A stretch of 64,000 nucleotides of DNA, from NCBI GenBank assembly GCA_021234155.1, contig JAJEKV010000003.1:22845569-22909568 (forward strand). The letters are read 5' to 3'. Shown in pieces: positions 34,961-43,720 of the stretch. A program made the translations under genes and the position numbers. Each line of letters opens with the position of its first letter. The stretch's first letter is position 1. The DNA is from Isoetes taiwanensis (taxonomy: Eukaryota; Streptophyta; Lycopodiopsida; Isoetales; Isoetaceae). The notes under the pieces were generated by a model. The model was given only the letters and a program-made list of their open reading frames with translations. It was not told the origin of the DNA and made no database searches.

Positions 34961-35161
34961 GTGATAACACACGCCGACTACTTCAACAATAAGAAGCAAG
35001 GCCAACACGGTATACGTGCGAGAAGTTGCAAGAGTGGGGGCAAACTAAGGGTGTTAGGACCTCGAAAGCCTCCACAATCTAGGAAACCTAAAGGCAAGTT
35101 TGTTGCTTCCAATGAGAACTTAACATTTGAGAATGTTCAGCCACTTGTATATTCATATTGA
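34961..35161 (+). CDS. Basic reading frame downstream of the acidic frame
   Basis: A 66-codon frame, rich in K, R, G and P (RVLGPRKPPQSRKPKGKFV), ends with FENVQPLVYSY and a TGA. It may be the C-terminus of the same gene or element as the acidic frame, with frame changes between. The family is unknown. Confidence 0.25.
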   Translation: MITHADYFNNKKQGQHGIRARSCKSGGKLRVLGPRKPPQSRKPKGKFVASNENLTFENVQPLVYSY

Positions 35162-35269
35162 AATTGTACTGCCATTTCTATATGGTTATTGAGATTGTAC
35201 AGCTCCCATTTGGGTTGTAAATACGTGGAGAATTTATAAAGATTTTTTGCACTTGATGTCCTTTGTTTG

Positions 35270-35575
35270 TTTTTTGCACTTGATGTCCTTTTATTTTGAC
35301 TACTTGGTCTTTTATCTTTTCATGTCTATGTCTATGCTATCAGATGTAGTATACTGTTTCTAGTATATAGAATAGGAAGATCTAGTCTAATCATTACGTG
35401 TGCAAACTTGATATATTTCTAGTACTATGCCTCCGCACAATGCATTCTAATGGACTATCAAAATGTAGACTCTAAATCACAGCCTTCCTGCCACACTTAC
35501 AAATGCTCCTGCTATAAACCAAGCATATTATGTCAAAGGCGGAGTCAGTTCTGCATGTTATAACAAGTAGGTTAG
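35270..35575 (+). repeat. Dispersed repeat, inverted copy of 11735-12060
   Basis: This matches the complement of 11735-12060 over about 300 bp with scattered mismatches. It also holds an internal direct repeat, TTTTTTGCACTTGATGTCCT (35242 and 35273). It follows the acidic and basic frames and may be the end of the element that encodes them. Confidence 0.7.
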
Positions 35576-35579
35576 AAAC

Positions 35580-37250
35580 ACTAATAGAATATAATATAAT
35601 TTGTCATGTTTTCTTTAACGAAAAATATATTAACAAGCATTTTTTTAATTTCCATTACATAATATGACTAGTTATGGTTGCCGGGCTCTAGTAAGAAGTT
35701 CGAGAGCCTACTTGCATGCATGTAGTGTCAAAAGATATAATGTCACAATATCTCATCAATTTTTTACTATGAAATAGTTTGTGCATGCTGTAAGACAAAG
35801 ATATTGTAATGTCTGGTAAAAGTCGTTCATAGATTATGGCCGATCTTCGATGTTTACGCAATTTCAAACCTGAACTATGTGCCACTTCATTACATCATGC
35901 CTCGGGTTAGGCATGTATGCTCAAATCCTTGCCATGAAAGAAGATTTGGCATTAGTCTTGTATATATAATTCTTCATCATTTTTTAATGATCACAGAGAT
36001 TATAATGTGATGTTTTTGTATCAAGAGGTCTGGAGATAAACCTCTTCGTATCTAGAGAAAAATCTAGATCATGGGCTGTAGATCAACCGGGGAGTGTCCT
36101 TGCACTATTTGACATGATTGAAAAAATCTTTCCTTTGGTTAATTCTGACCAAACAATTGGGCCGGTGAGACCTCATAAATTTGGTATAGACCATAGACTC
36201 GGTCAGTATCATTTTGCCCAAAAAATTTTCTTGCACGTTTCATGTCAATGTTCTAGCAATCCAAACATCAACAAGAGATCGATCCACAAGAAAAAGAGAA
36301 TCTATTTAGAGTAGCTTCTTTGAACAAATCGATTCTCCTTTCTAAAAGATAAAGGATAAAGATAAAGATAAATATATTCACAATATCATAAAGACCTAGC
36401 AATCGGGGCAAGAAGAATTACAAACTCACATAGACACACCAAGTAACAAACCTCCCTTATTTGCCCACTTATTTGCTAATTTTGTTGAAGGTATCCGAAA
36501 AAATAGACATCTCATGCTGCCATCACGATTTCATAAAATTTGGACACAAGATCAAAAGTGTTGTTCATCCTCTATTTTCTCACGAACCACATATCTTGCA
36601 TCTTCTTTTGGGCTACGGATTCTATGCCATTTACCACATTCAATTTGCGGTGATAGAACTATCTGTAATGCAACCGATAAAACTATCAAAGATCTTTGCT
36701 GCGGTGCATACATGACCATACTTGGTTAGCCAATGCATTACGGGGAATATACCCCATCACGGATGTAACTTAGTTGAAAGGAGAACATATTGCTTGATGC
36801 GACTGCTTGAAGCGAACAATTCATGCATAAAAGAATTTGGGATAAAACTTTATTTACTATGAGAATCTGCAATTTTCCATCAAAATATAGCCATGTTGAT
36901 ACTAAAGGGGAATTTGTACTATTTCGTAAATTATCGGAATGTTGATGCCATTATCAAATCGTAACATAGTTGATCATGAGCTTCCTTTTCCGTGTGTTTT
37001 GAGAGCCCCAAGTCATCCATTTTAACATATTGTTCTCACTAAGGGTATACAAGAGGAATAATTATTAAGTCTTGAAACTAACCGTGCCTAGTGTGACTTC
37101 GATGACAAGGTCGGAATTATCTTTGTTTGCAAATGAGCCACTTTGCATGCTTAAAAAAGTTGGTCTTGTGGTTAAGACATTTACAAAGCGAGATCGGATC
37201 TTTGTCATGTGGTATTGAAATACATACAAGTAGGTAACAAACAATTTTTT
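35580..37250. other. AT-rich sequence with no recognised gene
   Basis: There are only short frames with no domain. A few A/T microsatellite-like runs (GATAAAGATAAAGATAAA near 36350) are present. No RNA gene or element was recognised. Confidence 0.4.
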
Positions 37251-37254
37251 TTGC

Positions 37255-37870
37255 CTTTGTTATTTCGAGGTGTTTAGGGCATTATAAAGGAGGCGGCCAA
37301 GAGGAAAAGATTGGAATTCAAGAGTGATGTGTATTTGACATCCGATTGTTTTAAGATTCCCAACCACAAGAAAAAGCGGGATGAGCTCACCAAGCAATAC
37401 AAAGGAAACACATCTATGTTCTAATGGTTAATTGGATGGGCAATCTCAGTTAGACCCATTACAACAAGGAGGTTGGATCTCCACACCAAATGGGACATAG
37501 AGAACTTCTTAATGTTTGACACTCGGACCAAGGTTCATCTTGGACCAAAGGTGGCCAAGTCAAGGCAATTGGCATTGGGTGTATGCCGGCCCGTATTCAA
37601 AAAATTTGAGGAAATGGATGTCGGGTTTGCATCATGTGGTGGAGGAGAGATTATTGTTGAGGTAAGAGGCCTGCCTTTCTCTATTCACCATATGATCTGT
37701 GAGGGTCAAGTTGATGGAAAAAAATACATGCAAGATCATTATTTGACTTCTTTGCTAACTCTGTACATGTGACATGCAAATTGATTATAATAATAAAGAA
37801 TTCGAGGAAGAATAGAATTGGATATGTTGTAGAACACTATTGTCAACATTAGTTAGTTTGTTATGATTAA
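37255..37870 (+). repeat. Unrecognised repeat family, copy 1
   Basis: The sequence from the GGTGTTTAGGGCATTATAAA region to TTGTCAACATTAGTTAGTTTG recurs at 42300-43010 and 46945-47560. It contains frame fragments (FKSDVYLTSDCFKIPNHKK; VRGLPFSIHHMICEGQVDGK) conserved between copies, so it may derive from a coding element. The family is not recognised. Confidence 0.75.
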
Positions 37871-37884
37871 TTGTTTCTATAGTA

Positions 37885-38035
37885 TATGCCTTGATTGCCT
37901 CTCTTTATATTGGTCCTATGCACGGCAATAGAGCTTTTTTAGGTTTAGGATTTGCGAGGCAATGGTTATCAAAGTACGGTTGCTAAGAAGGAAGTTTGCT
38001 TAATTTTGAAACTCTGAATTAGTTCGACAATCATT
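37885..38035 (+). repeat. Repeat shared with 49890-50040
   Basis: The segment TTGATTGCCTCTCTTTATAT, then GGTCCTATG, GGCAATAGAGCTTTTTT and GAAACTCT matches 49890-50040 with small differences, mostly at CAG/CTG. It forms the left flank of the copia insertion. Confidence 0.75.
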
Positions 38036-38070
38036 TTTCTGAAATTAGGCCTCAACTTTTTGCTTTGATA

Positions 38071-38222
38071 TATTTGTGTGTAAAGCTAGTGAGAAATAAG
38101 ACGCTCTAGGTAGATGAAGTGTTGTGTGTGAGCACAATAATGACCTATATAGGTCTAGGGTGACATTAGGGTTAGGGTACCATGTCACGTGTAGGGTTAG
38201 GGTTAGGTTTCCTCATGTAATA
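38071..38222 (-). repeat. 3' LTR of the copia element (152 bp)
   Basis: Differs from the other LTR by one base (T against G in GAGAAATAAG). It holds telomere-like AGGGTTAGGG blocks on the plus strand and a CACGTG G-box at 38186-38191. Confidence 0.93.
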
Positions 38223-38312
38223 CTCCTCAAAGGCCCGAACCCTAACAACAAAAAAAAGAAATAGCGAGAAAAGAAAACATTGAGTGGTTCTGCTGCAGCC
38301 TTAAAGACTGCT

Positions 38313-39640
38313 TCATCTGCTGAAGTTTAGTGCCCCGAGTGGTTTTGTCAGCCCATCGACTAGTTGCTTGCGTGTAGCACAATCTACTTGAGTTATGATG
38401 GTATTATCGAGCTGCTCCCTCATAAAGCATAAGCGAGTGTCTAAATGCTTTGTTAAGGGATGGTATTTCTGATCTTTGGTCAAGGCGATAGCCCCAGAAT
38501 TATCCACTAGCATAGTGGCTTCCTTGACTTGTACTCCCATATCATGAAAAAGAGTGAGCATCCAGGTCATTTCTTGAAATCACGTGCCGCGGTGCTTTCA
38601 ATTCTGCCCGATAGTCTTTGAGGCTCCTTTGTAGATGCTTTTTAGAGGCCTGAGGTGGACTTTTCCCAAAGAAAGAGACAAATCCCGTGGTAGACTTCCT
38701 TGTTTCATAGTCATGGGATGCAAAATCTGCATCGGTGTAGAAGGACAACACATGCGCTTGATTTTGAAAGTAAGTAATTCCTTCAAACATGGTGCCTTGC
38801 AAATATGATAGAATTCGCTTTCTTTGCTCTCCGGTGACTCATCTTTGGGTGTTGCATAAACCGGTGACTTGCCCAATTTGCAAACCACGATATCGGCCTA
38901 GTAATGGTGATATAGATGAGAGATCCAACTAATTGTCGAAACAATTTTGTATCACATGATTCACCATTAGTGTCCAAGGTAAGTTTATTACCTTGTTAGG
39001 TATGGAGCGAGGCGGCTTGGATGCATCCATATGAAATCGTCCTAACACTTCCTTTATGTATTTGGTGCAGTGAGCATAATGGAGGTGTCTTTTTTGCCAT
39101 ACTTCAATTCTAGGCAATAATGTAAAAGTCCTAGGTCTATGACCTCAAAGGAGCGTGCAAGATAAGCTTTTAAAATGCAATGGTAGATGTTGCATCCCCT
39201 GTGATGATTGAATCATCCACATAAAGAACCAAAATACATATTTTAGCATCAGCTTTTTATAATAGAGACTAGGATGCGCGGCGGACCGTTTGAAGCCAAT
39301 GTTCAATAAAAAGCATTGATCTTGTTGTGCCAACATCTCGGGGCCTGCCGTAGGCCATACAAAGCACGGAGGTGGCGGACAAGTGATTCTTCTCCCTTTT
39401 CACAAATCCACGAGGTTGCTCCATATAAATGGTTTCCACGCAGGTCTCCATTTAAAAGGCACTTTTAAAGTCTAGCTGATAGATGGGCCAGACTGTCTTG
39501 GCGACCAATGCAATAGCTGCTTTCGAATGGTAGGCATTTGGTAATGAGGGGCAAAAACATCTGTATAGTCAATGCCAAATTCTTGGGCATATCCTTGGCC
39601 ACAAGTCGGCCTTGTGCTTTGCTATCTTTGCCATCGGAGT
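38313..39640 (-). pseudogene. pol: Copia pol: reverse transcriptase and RNase H, frame-shifted
   Basis: The RT region is spread over several frames (GRLVAKDMPKNLALTIQMF; DLVDGLTKP at the end) and covers the start of RT near 39640, a KSAFLNG-type region near 39480, RNase H-type DNSGAIALTKDQKYHPLTKH at 38480 and LVDGLTKPLGALNF at 38330. The first two pol/gag frames upstream are intact over more than 1 kb, so the sudden density of shifts here, with few CTG/CAG triplets, suggests consensus errors as much as decay. Confidence 0.8.
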
Positions 39641-40690
39641 TGTATTTGGTCCGATATACCCATTTTTCCCAATGACATGTTGGCTTTCTTTGGTTTGGGA
39701 GTAAAATTTTGCCAAGTGCCTTGCTGCATAAGCATGTCATATTCGGCTTGCATAGCTGCATTCCAGATGGGAATGGCAGCTGCTTGCTTGTAGGTGGCAG
39801 GATCTGATGTAGAAAGAAGTTGAGTCATGAGGGCATAATTGCAAAAGCCTTTGTTGCAAGCAAGTTGCTGCTTTGCCTTGAGCCTCTCGGATCTTCGCAC
39901 AACAGTAGGAGGCATGGCAGATGATGGTGGAACTGGAATATGAGGATGGAGTGGGTTCCAATCCAGGTTATATGCCTCATCTATTGAAGCATTTTCAATA
40001 GTAGAGTGATCCGGAGGATCTGGTGTGTTTGTAACACATGGTTGATCCTCAACTTCATCATGAAGACTCATAGATGAGTCCGAATCTTGAGGTGCAGCAT
40101 GCTCAAGAGGAATAGTTGCTGGTGGATCTGTAGCTTTTGTAGCAGAGATGATGCTGTGCTCAAATAAATGCTGAATCATTTGGAGCTGAAATTCTTCTTT
40201 TAAAGATGGCTCTTCATCATAATATGATGCACTTTCCACAAAATCTACACTTCGCGAGACGAATACAGTCTTGGTTTTTGGATCATATAGTTTCCATCCT
40301 TTTTGGCTGATAGGATACCCTATAAAGATGCACTTAATTGCCCTAGGATGTAATTTTCCATACTTCTTGAGCTTCTCTTGAGGTATGGCTGAATATGCCA
40401 AACAGCCAAAGATTCGTAGATTATCCACATTTGGTTTGCGTCCATAGGCTAACTCATATGGAGTGCCGGTTGGATTTGCTAGAGTTGGAGCTCTATTAGC
40501 CAAATAGGCTGCTGTAACAACTGCTTCCCCCCAAAAATGTGATGGAAGATTTTTGTGAATGAGCATTGTCCTTACAAAATTCTGTAGCGCTCGATTCTTT
40601 CTTTCTGCAACGCCATTTTGGGCATGGGCATATGGTACTGTGAGCTCTCTTCTTATTTTATGCGTAAGCAAGTAAGCATCAAGTAAGCGT
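39622..40690 (-). pseudogene. pol: Copia pol: integrase C-terminal half and linker
   Basis: The open frame reaches 40872, but its homologous part starts at about 40690. It reads KIRRELTVPYAHAQNGVAER (the segment with the catalytic glutamate), FWGEAVVTAAYLANRAPT, GCLAYSAIPQEKLKKYGK and CIFIGYPISQKGWKLYD, then an acidic linker rich in P, S and D. The two catalytic aspartates and the HHCC zinc domain are missing. It therefore cannot be an active integrase. Confidence 0.85.
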
Positions 40691-40700
40691 AAGCAAGTCT
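40655..40700 (-). other. Internal deletion junction in the copia element
   Basis: The sequence here is a small cluster of repeats of GCTTAC / GTAAGC (GCGTAAGCAAG occurs twice within 30 bases). It joins the end of gag directly to the middle of integrase. Short repeats of this kind could have mediated the deletion by template switching. Confidence 0.65.
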
Positions 40701-41458
40701 GCAGAGGTAGCTGAGTCGCTTGCCAATTTCTTATAGGCCTTACATTGGAACCTGTAGTGCCCTGTGACTCCACAGTGCCAGCAAGTAGCTTGAGCGCGCT
40801 TTTCAGCATATGATAAGGTAGATCCAGTGTTGTCTGCAGCACTCTTTCCTTTATCTTTGTGTGCATGAGCATAATTCAATTGCTGAATCTTGATACGTTT
40901 GGAATTTTGTAACTCTGCATCTAGAAGGACAGTTTGAAGATCATGAAAGGACCATGTGACACCCTTTTGAGTTTGAATACTCACTACCTGTTGAGAATAG
41001 GAAACTTCCATGGCAGATAGCATAATGAGAGTAAGATCTTCATCCTCCAATTTCCCTCCTGCACATATGACTTCTTCCTTGAGAGCACGAATTTTCTGAA
41101 TGTAATCAGCAGCATCTTTACATTCCTCAATGGTAAGTGTTTCCATTTGCTGTTTGAAATGCTTTACTCTGCCTAATCCTTTCAAGGCATATGTCTTCTC
41201 AAGATAATCCCATGCTTCTTGAAAGGTTGTGAAGCCAGCAAGCTGCCGTCTGATGTCTGGAATACAGAGCATGAGAAGATGATCAAGGGCAGCGTCATCT
41301 GTCAAGGCAGATGTAGCATCAGCAGAAGCAGACCACCCTGGTTTAAATACAGCCTTTAGTTTAAGCAAACCAAGGTAAACTTTGAAGAAAGCTTTCCATC
41401 CTTGAAAATTGGTGCCATCAAGTTGAGGATTGGGATCCAATTTCCATGGGTCCAACAT
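40679..41458 (-). CDS. gag: Copia gag protein
   Basis: A 259-codon intact frame starts MLDPWKLDPNPQLDGTNFQG, the usual start of plant copia gag (DUF4219/UBN2 type). It continues with a capsid-like helical region (WDYLEKTYALKGLGRVKHFK) and ends in a CCHC zinc knuckle, CWHCGVTGHYRFQC, near residue 230. It stops after ADLLTLT, at the point where the internal deletion begins, so gag is no longer fused to protease. CAG and CTG codons are abundant and intact here. Confidence 0.88.
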   Translation of the reverse strand: MLDPWKLDPNPQLDGTNFQGWKAFFKVYLGLLKLKAVFKPGWSASADATSALTDDAALDHLLMLCIPDIRRQLAGFTTFQEAWDYLEKTYALKGLGRVKHFKQQMETLTIEECKDAADYIQKIRALKEEVICAGGKLEDEDLTLIMLSAMEVSYSQQVVSIQTQKGVTWSFHDLQTVLLDAELQNSKRIKIQQLNYAHAHKDKGKSAADNTGSTLSYAEKRAQATCWHCGVTGHYRFQCKAYKKLASDSATSADLLTLT

Positions 41459-41823
41459 ATTGCTGCAAATGTGATTGAGAGATGGCTAGATCTACTCAAT
41501 TTTCAACAAATTCTAGCAAAGCTAGATGGATTTTTTGAATTATGATCCTGCTTGGATCTATCAGATCTAGGTGCTGTGATGGTGATTCCTCATGAATCCA
41601 CTTCTGAGTGAAAAGATTTACAAATCAATCAATCAGAAAAGTTACCTTGGCAAGATAACCTGACTTCATCCAATTTCTTCAAAAAAGAACTCACATAATA
41701 AACATCTGCTGGAGCTCAAGCTTGCTGAGAAGCCAATACTAGGCAATCCGACCTAGATCCCTGCTTTTGAAGAAAAAAAAGGCCTTTCTCCCTCCTCTCT
41801 CCTCTCTCCTCTCTCACAGATAA

Positions 41824-41836
41824 GGCTCTGATACCA
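41824..41836 (-). other. Primer binding site (initiator tRNA-Met type)
   Basis: The minus strand reads TGGTATCAGAGCC directly after the 5' LTR. This is the standard copia primer site complementary to the 3' end of initiator tRNA-Met. Confidence 0.92.
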
Positions 41837-41988
41837 TATTTGTGTGTAAAGCTAGTGAGAAAGAAGACGCTCTAGGTAGATGAAGTGTTGTGTGTGAGCA
41901 CAATAATGACCTATATAGGTCTAGGGTGACATTAGGGTTAGGGTACCATGTCACGTGTAGGGTTAGGGTTAGGTTTCCTCATGTAATA
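41837..41988 (-). repeat. 5' LTR of the copia element (152 bp)
   Basis: This is the promoter-bearing LTR in element orientation. It carries CACGTG at 41952-41957 flanked by telo-box-like CCCTAACCCTAA stretches, a combination known from some plant promoters. No clear TATA box is evident besides the AT segment around CTATATAGG. Confidence 0.93.
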
Positions 41989-41999
41989 TGATATAGCTA

Positions 42000-42300
42000 C
42001 ATGGGCCGTCAACACGATCATCACATATTGAATTGGCATTGCTTTGTAAAGTGCATGCATATGCTTATTGTTCATCTTGATTGTTATACTTCTGTCTAAA
42101 TGCTGACATCATGGTTGCCAACTTGATAAAGTACTGCAAAGTGAGTTATTTATGTTCTTTCCATCCATTTGTGATTGTATATTTATTTTAATACGTTGAA
42201 GACGTTATGTTGAACAAATATGGCATTGTATGCTTAGATGAAGCTCATTGTTGCAATATGATATTGCAAAAATGATCATGAGCCACGTTGCATGCAAGTA
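42000..42300 (+). repeat. Repeat shared with 50230-50420
   Basis: From ATGGTTGCCAACTTGATAAA (42114) to ATGATCATGAGC (42283) the sequence matches 50230-50410 closely. It is the right flank of the copia insertion; the 42000-42110 part has no second copy in the window. Confidence 0.7.
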
Positions 42301-43440
42301 CATACAAGTAGGTAACAAACAATTTTTTTTTGGATTTGTTATTTCGAGGTGTTTAGGGCATTATAAAGGAGTCGGCCAAGAGGAAAAGATTGGAATTCAA
42401 GAGTGATGTGCATTTGACATCCAATTGTTTTAAGATTCCCAACCACAAGAAAAACGGGATGAGCACACCAAGCAATACAAAGGAAACACATCTATGTTCT
42501 AATGGTTAATTGGATGGGCAATCTCCAGTTAGACCAGTACCAATCATTTAAAGATGTGGATTTGCACAACAAGGAGGCTGGATCTCCACACCAAATGGGA
42601 CTTAGAGAACTTCTTAATGTTTGACACTCAGACTAAGGTTCATACTGGACCAAAGGTGGCCAAGTCAAGGCAATTGGCATTGGGTGTATCTTGAAAACCG
42701 TATTCAAAGGTGAGGAAATGGATGTCAAGTTTGCATCTGTGTGGAGGAGAGATATTGTTGAGGTAAGAGGCCTGCCTTTCTCTATTCACCATATGATCTG
42801 TGAGGGTCAAGTTGATGGAAAAAAATATATGCAAGATCATTATTTGACTTCTTTGCTAACGTTGTAAATGTGACATGCAAATTGATTATAATAATAAGGA
42901 ATTCGAGGAAGAATAGAATTGGATATGTTGTAGAACACTATTGTCAACATTAGTTAGTTTGTTATGATCAATTGTTTCTATAGTATATGCAATTTGTTGC
43001 CGATGAGAGATGGCTAAAGGATGTTGATTGTTTGATCCTTTGTACTCGACTTACCGACGATTGCAGCGCATCACCTAGGAGATAGACTATTGAGCCTAGC
43101 AGCTAAGTTCCCCTAGTAGTCTCTCACACCATGGGTCCGGTTGTCACCGAGACAAGTCCTCACTTGTACATCCCAGGCAAATCCGCTACCCACAACCAGC
43201 CGGGGTCAAATCCCGCTATCCACAATCGTCCAGGGGTCCTATGCGAATTGCATATAATTGGGAATTTTTGAGACCAAGCTAGAAGCACCATCTACAATCG
43301 CTTTTAGAGCTCTACCTTTCCTCATACACAAGAGGTGCAAAAAAATGACCAACCATCATCATAGAAGATCCATAACTTGATAAATAACACTAGAAGCGTG
43401 TGCCTGAAGCCGGTCTTAGAGCATTTGTGGACATGTGGAA
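42300..43440 (+). repeat. Unrecognised repeat family, copy 2
   Basis: The left part matches 37255-37870. The part from 43000 to 43430 (GCCGATGAGAGATGG, CCTAGGAGATAGACTATTGAGC, ACCATGGGTCCGGTTGTCAC, AGAAGATCCATAACTTGAT) matches 47560-47985 but is absent after copy 1. Copies 2 and 3 together define a unit of about 1.1 kb. The function is unknown. Confidence 0.8.
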
Positions 43441-43617
43441 TGGTTATTGTAATGGACTTAAGTAGGTTGTACATGTAGTTTGTCCTATAAATGGAGTGTA
43501 ATGTGAAGAGTTTACAATTTAGGAAGATGAGGCAAGTCAAATATAACCCTCGAGAGAGAACTAAAACTTGTCAAATATAACCTCGGGAAGCATATTACGT
43601 CGATTCGCATGTTATAA

Positions 43618-43720
43618 CAAGTTAGTTTTGTGGTTGGTTTTCATGAAATTCATTGAGAAAAAAGAGCTCAAATCTGACTCGTTCTAAGCGAAGTAAAATT
43701 ATTTCTTGGGGCGAGGATAG
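43618..43720 (+). repeat. Partial copy of the 23510/45395 repeat segment
   Basis: The segment GTTTTGTGGTTGGTTTTCAT to TTCTTGGGGC recurs at 23512 and 45397. Copies at both 43618 and 45397 flank the left half of the right-hand 3.1-kb repeat, which could mark an element boundary. Confidence 0.6.

Larger units (their letters stand above)
38071..41988 (-). mobile_element. Ty1/copia LTR retrotransposon, 3.9 kb, internally deleted
   Basis: The element has two 152-bp LTRs that differ at one base. It is flanked by the 5-bp duplication TGATA (38066-38070 and 41989-41993, plus strand). In element orientation the LTR begins TATTACATG and ends ACAAATA, so the ends are TATT...AATA rather than TG...CA. The 5' LTR is followed at once by TGGTATCAGAGCC, the usual initiator-tRNA-Met primer site. 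Order on the minus strand: gag, second half of integrase, reverse transcriptase, RNase H (copia order). Protease and the first half of integrase are missing. The near-identical LTRs indicate recent insertion. Confidence 0.93.

Noticed and set aside
38160-38220. Interstitial telomere
   Set aside because: The AGGGTT blocks are inside both LTRs of the copia element and are few; they belong to the LTR.
41824-41836. tRNA-Met-like sequence
   Set aside because: Only 13 bases match the tRNA 3' end, directly after an LTR. This is a primer binding site, not a tRNA gene.
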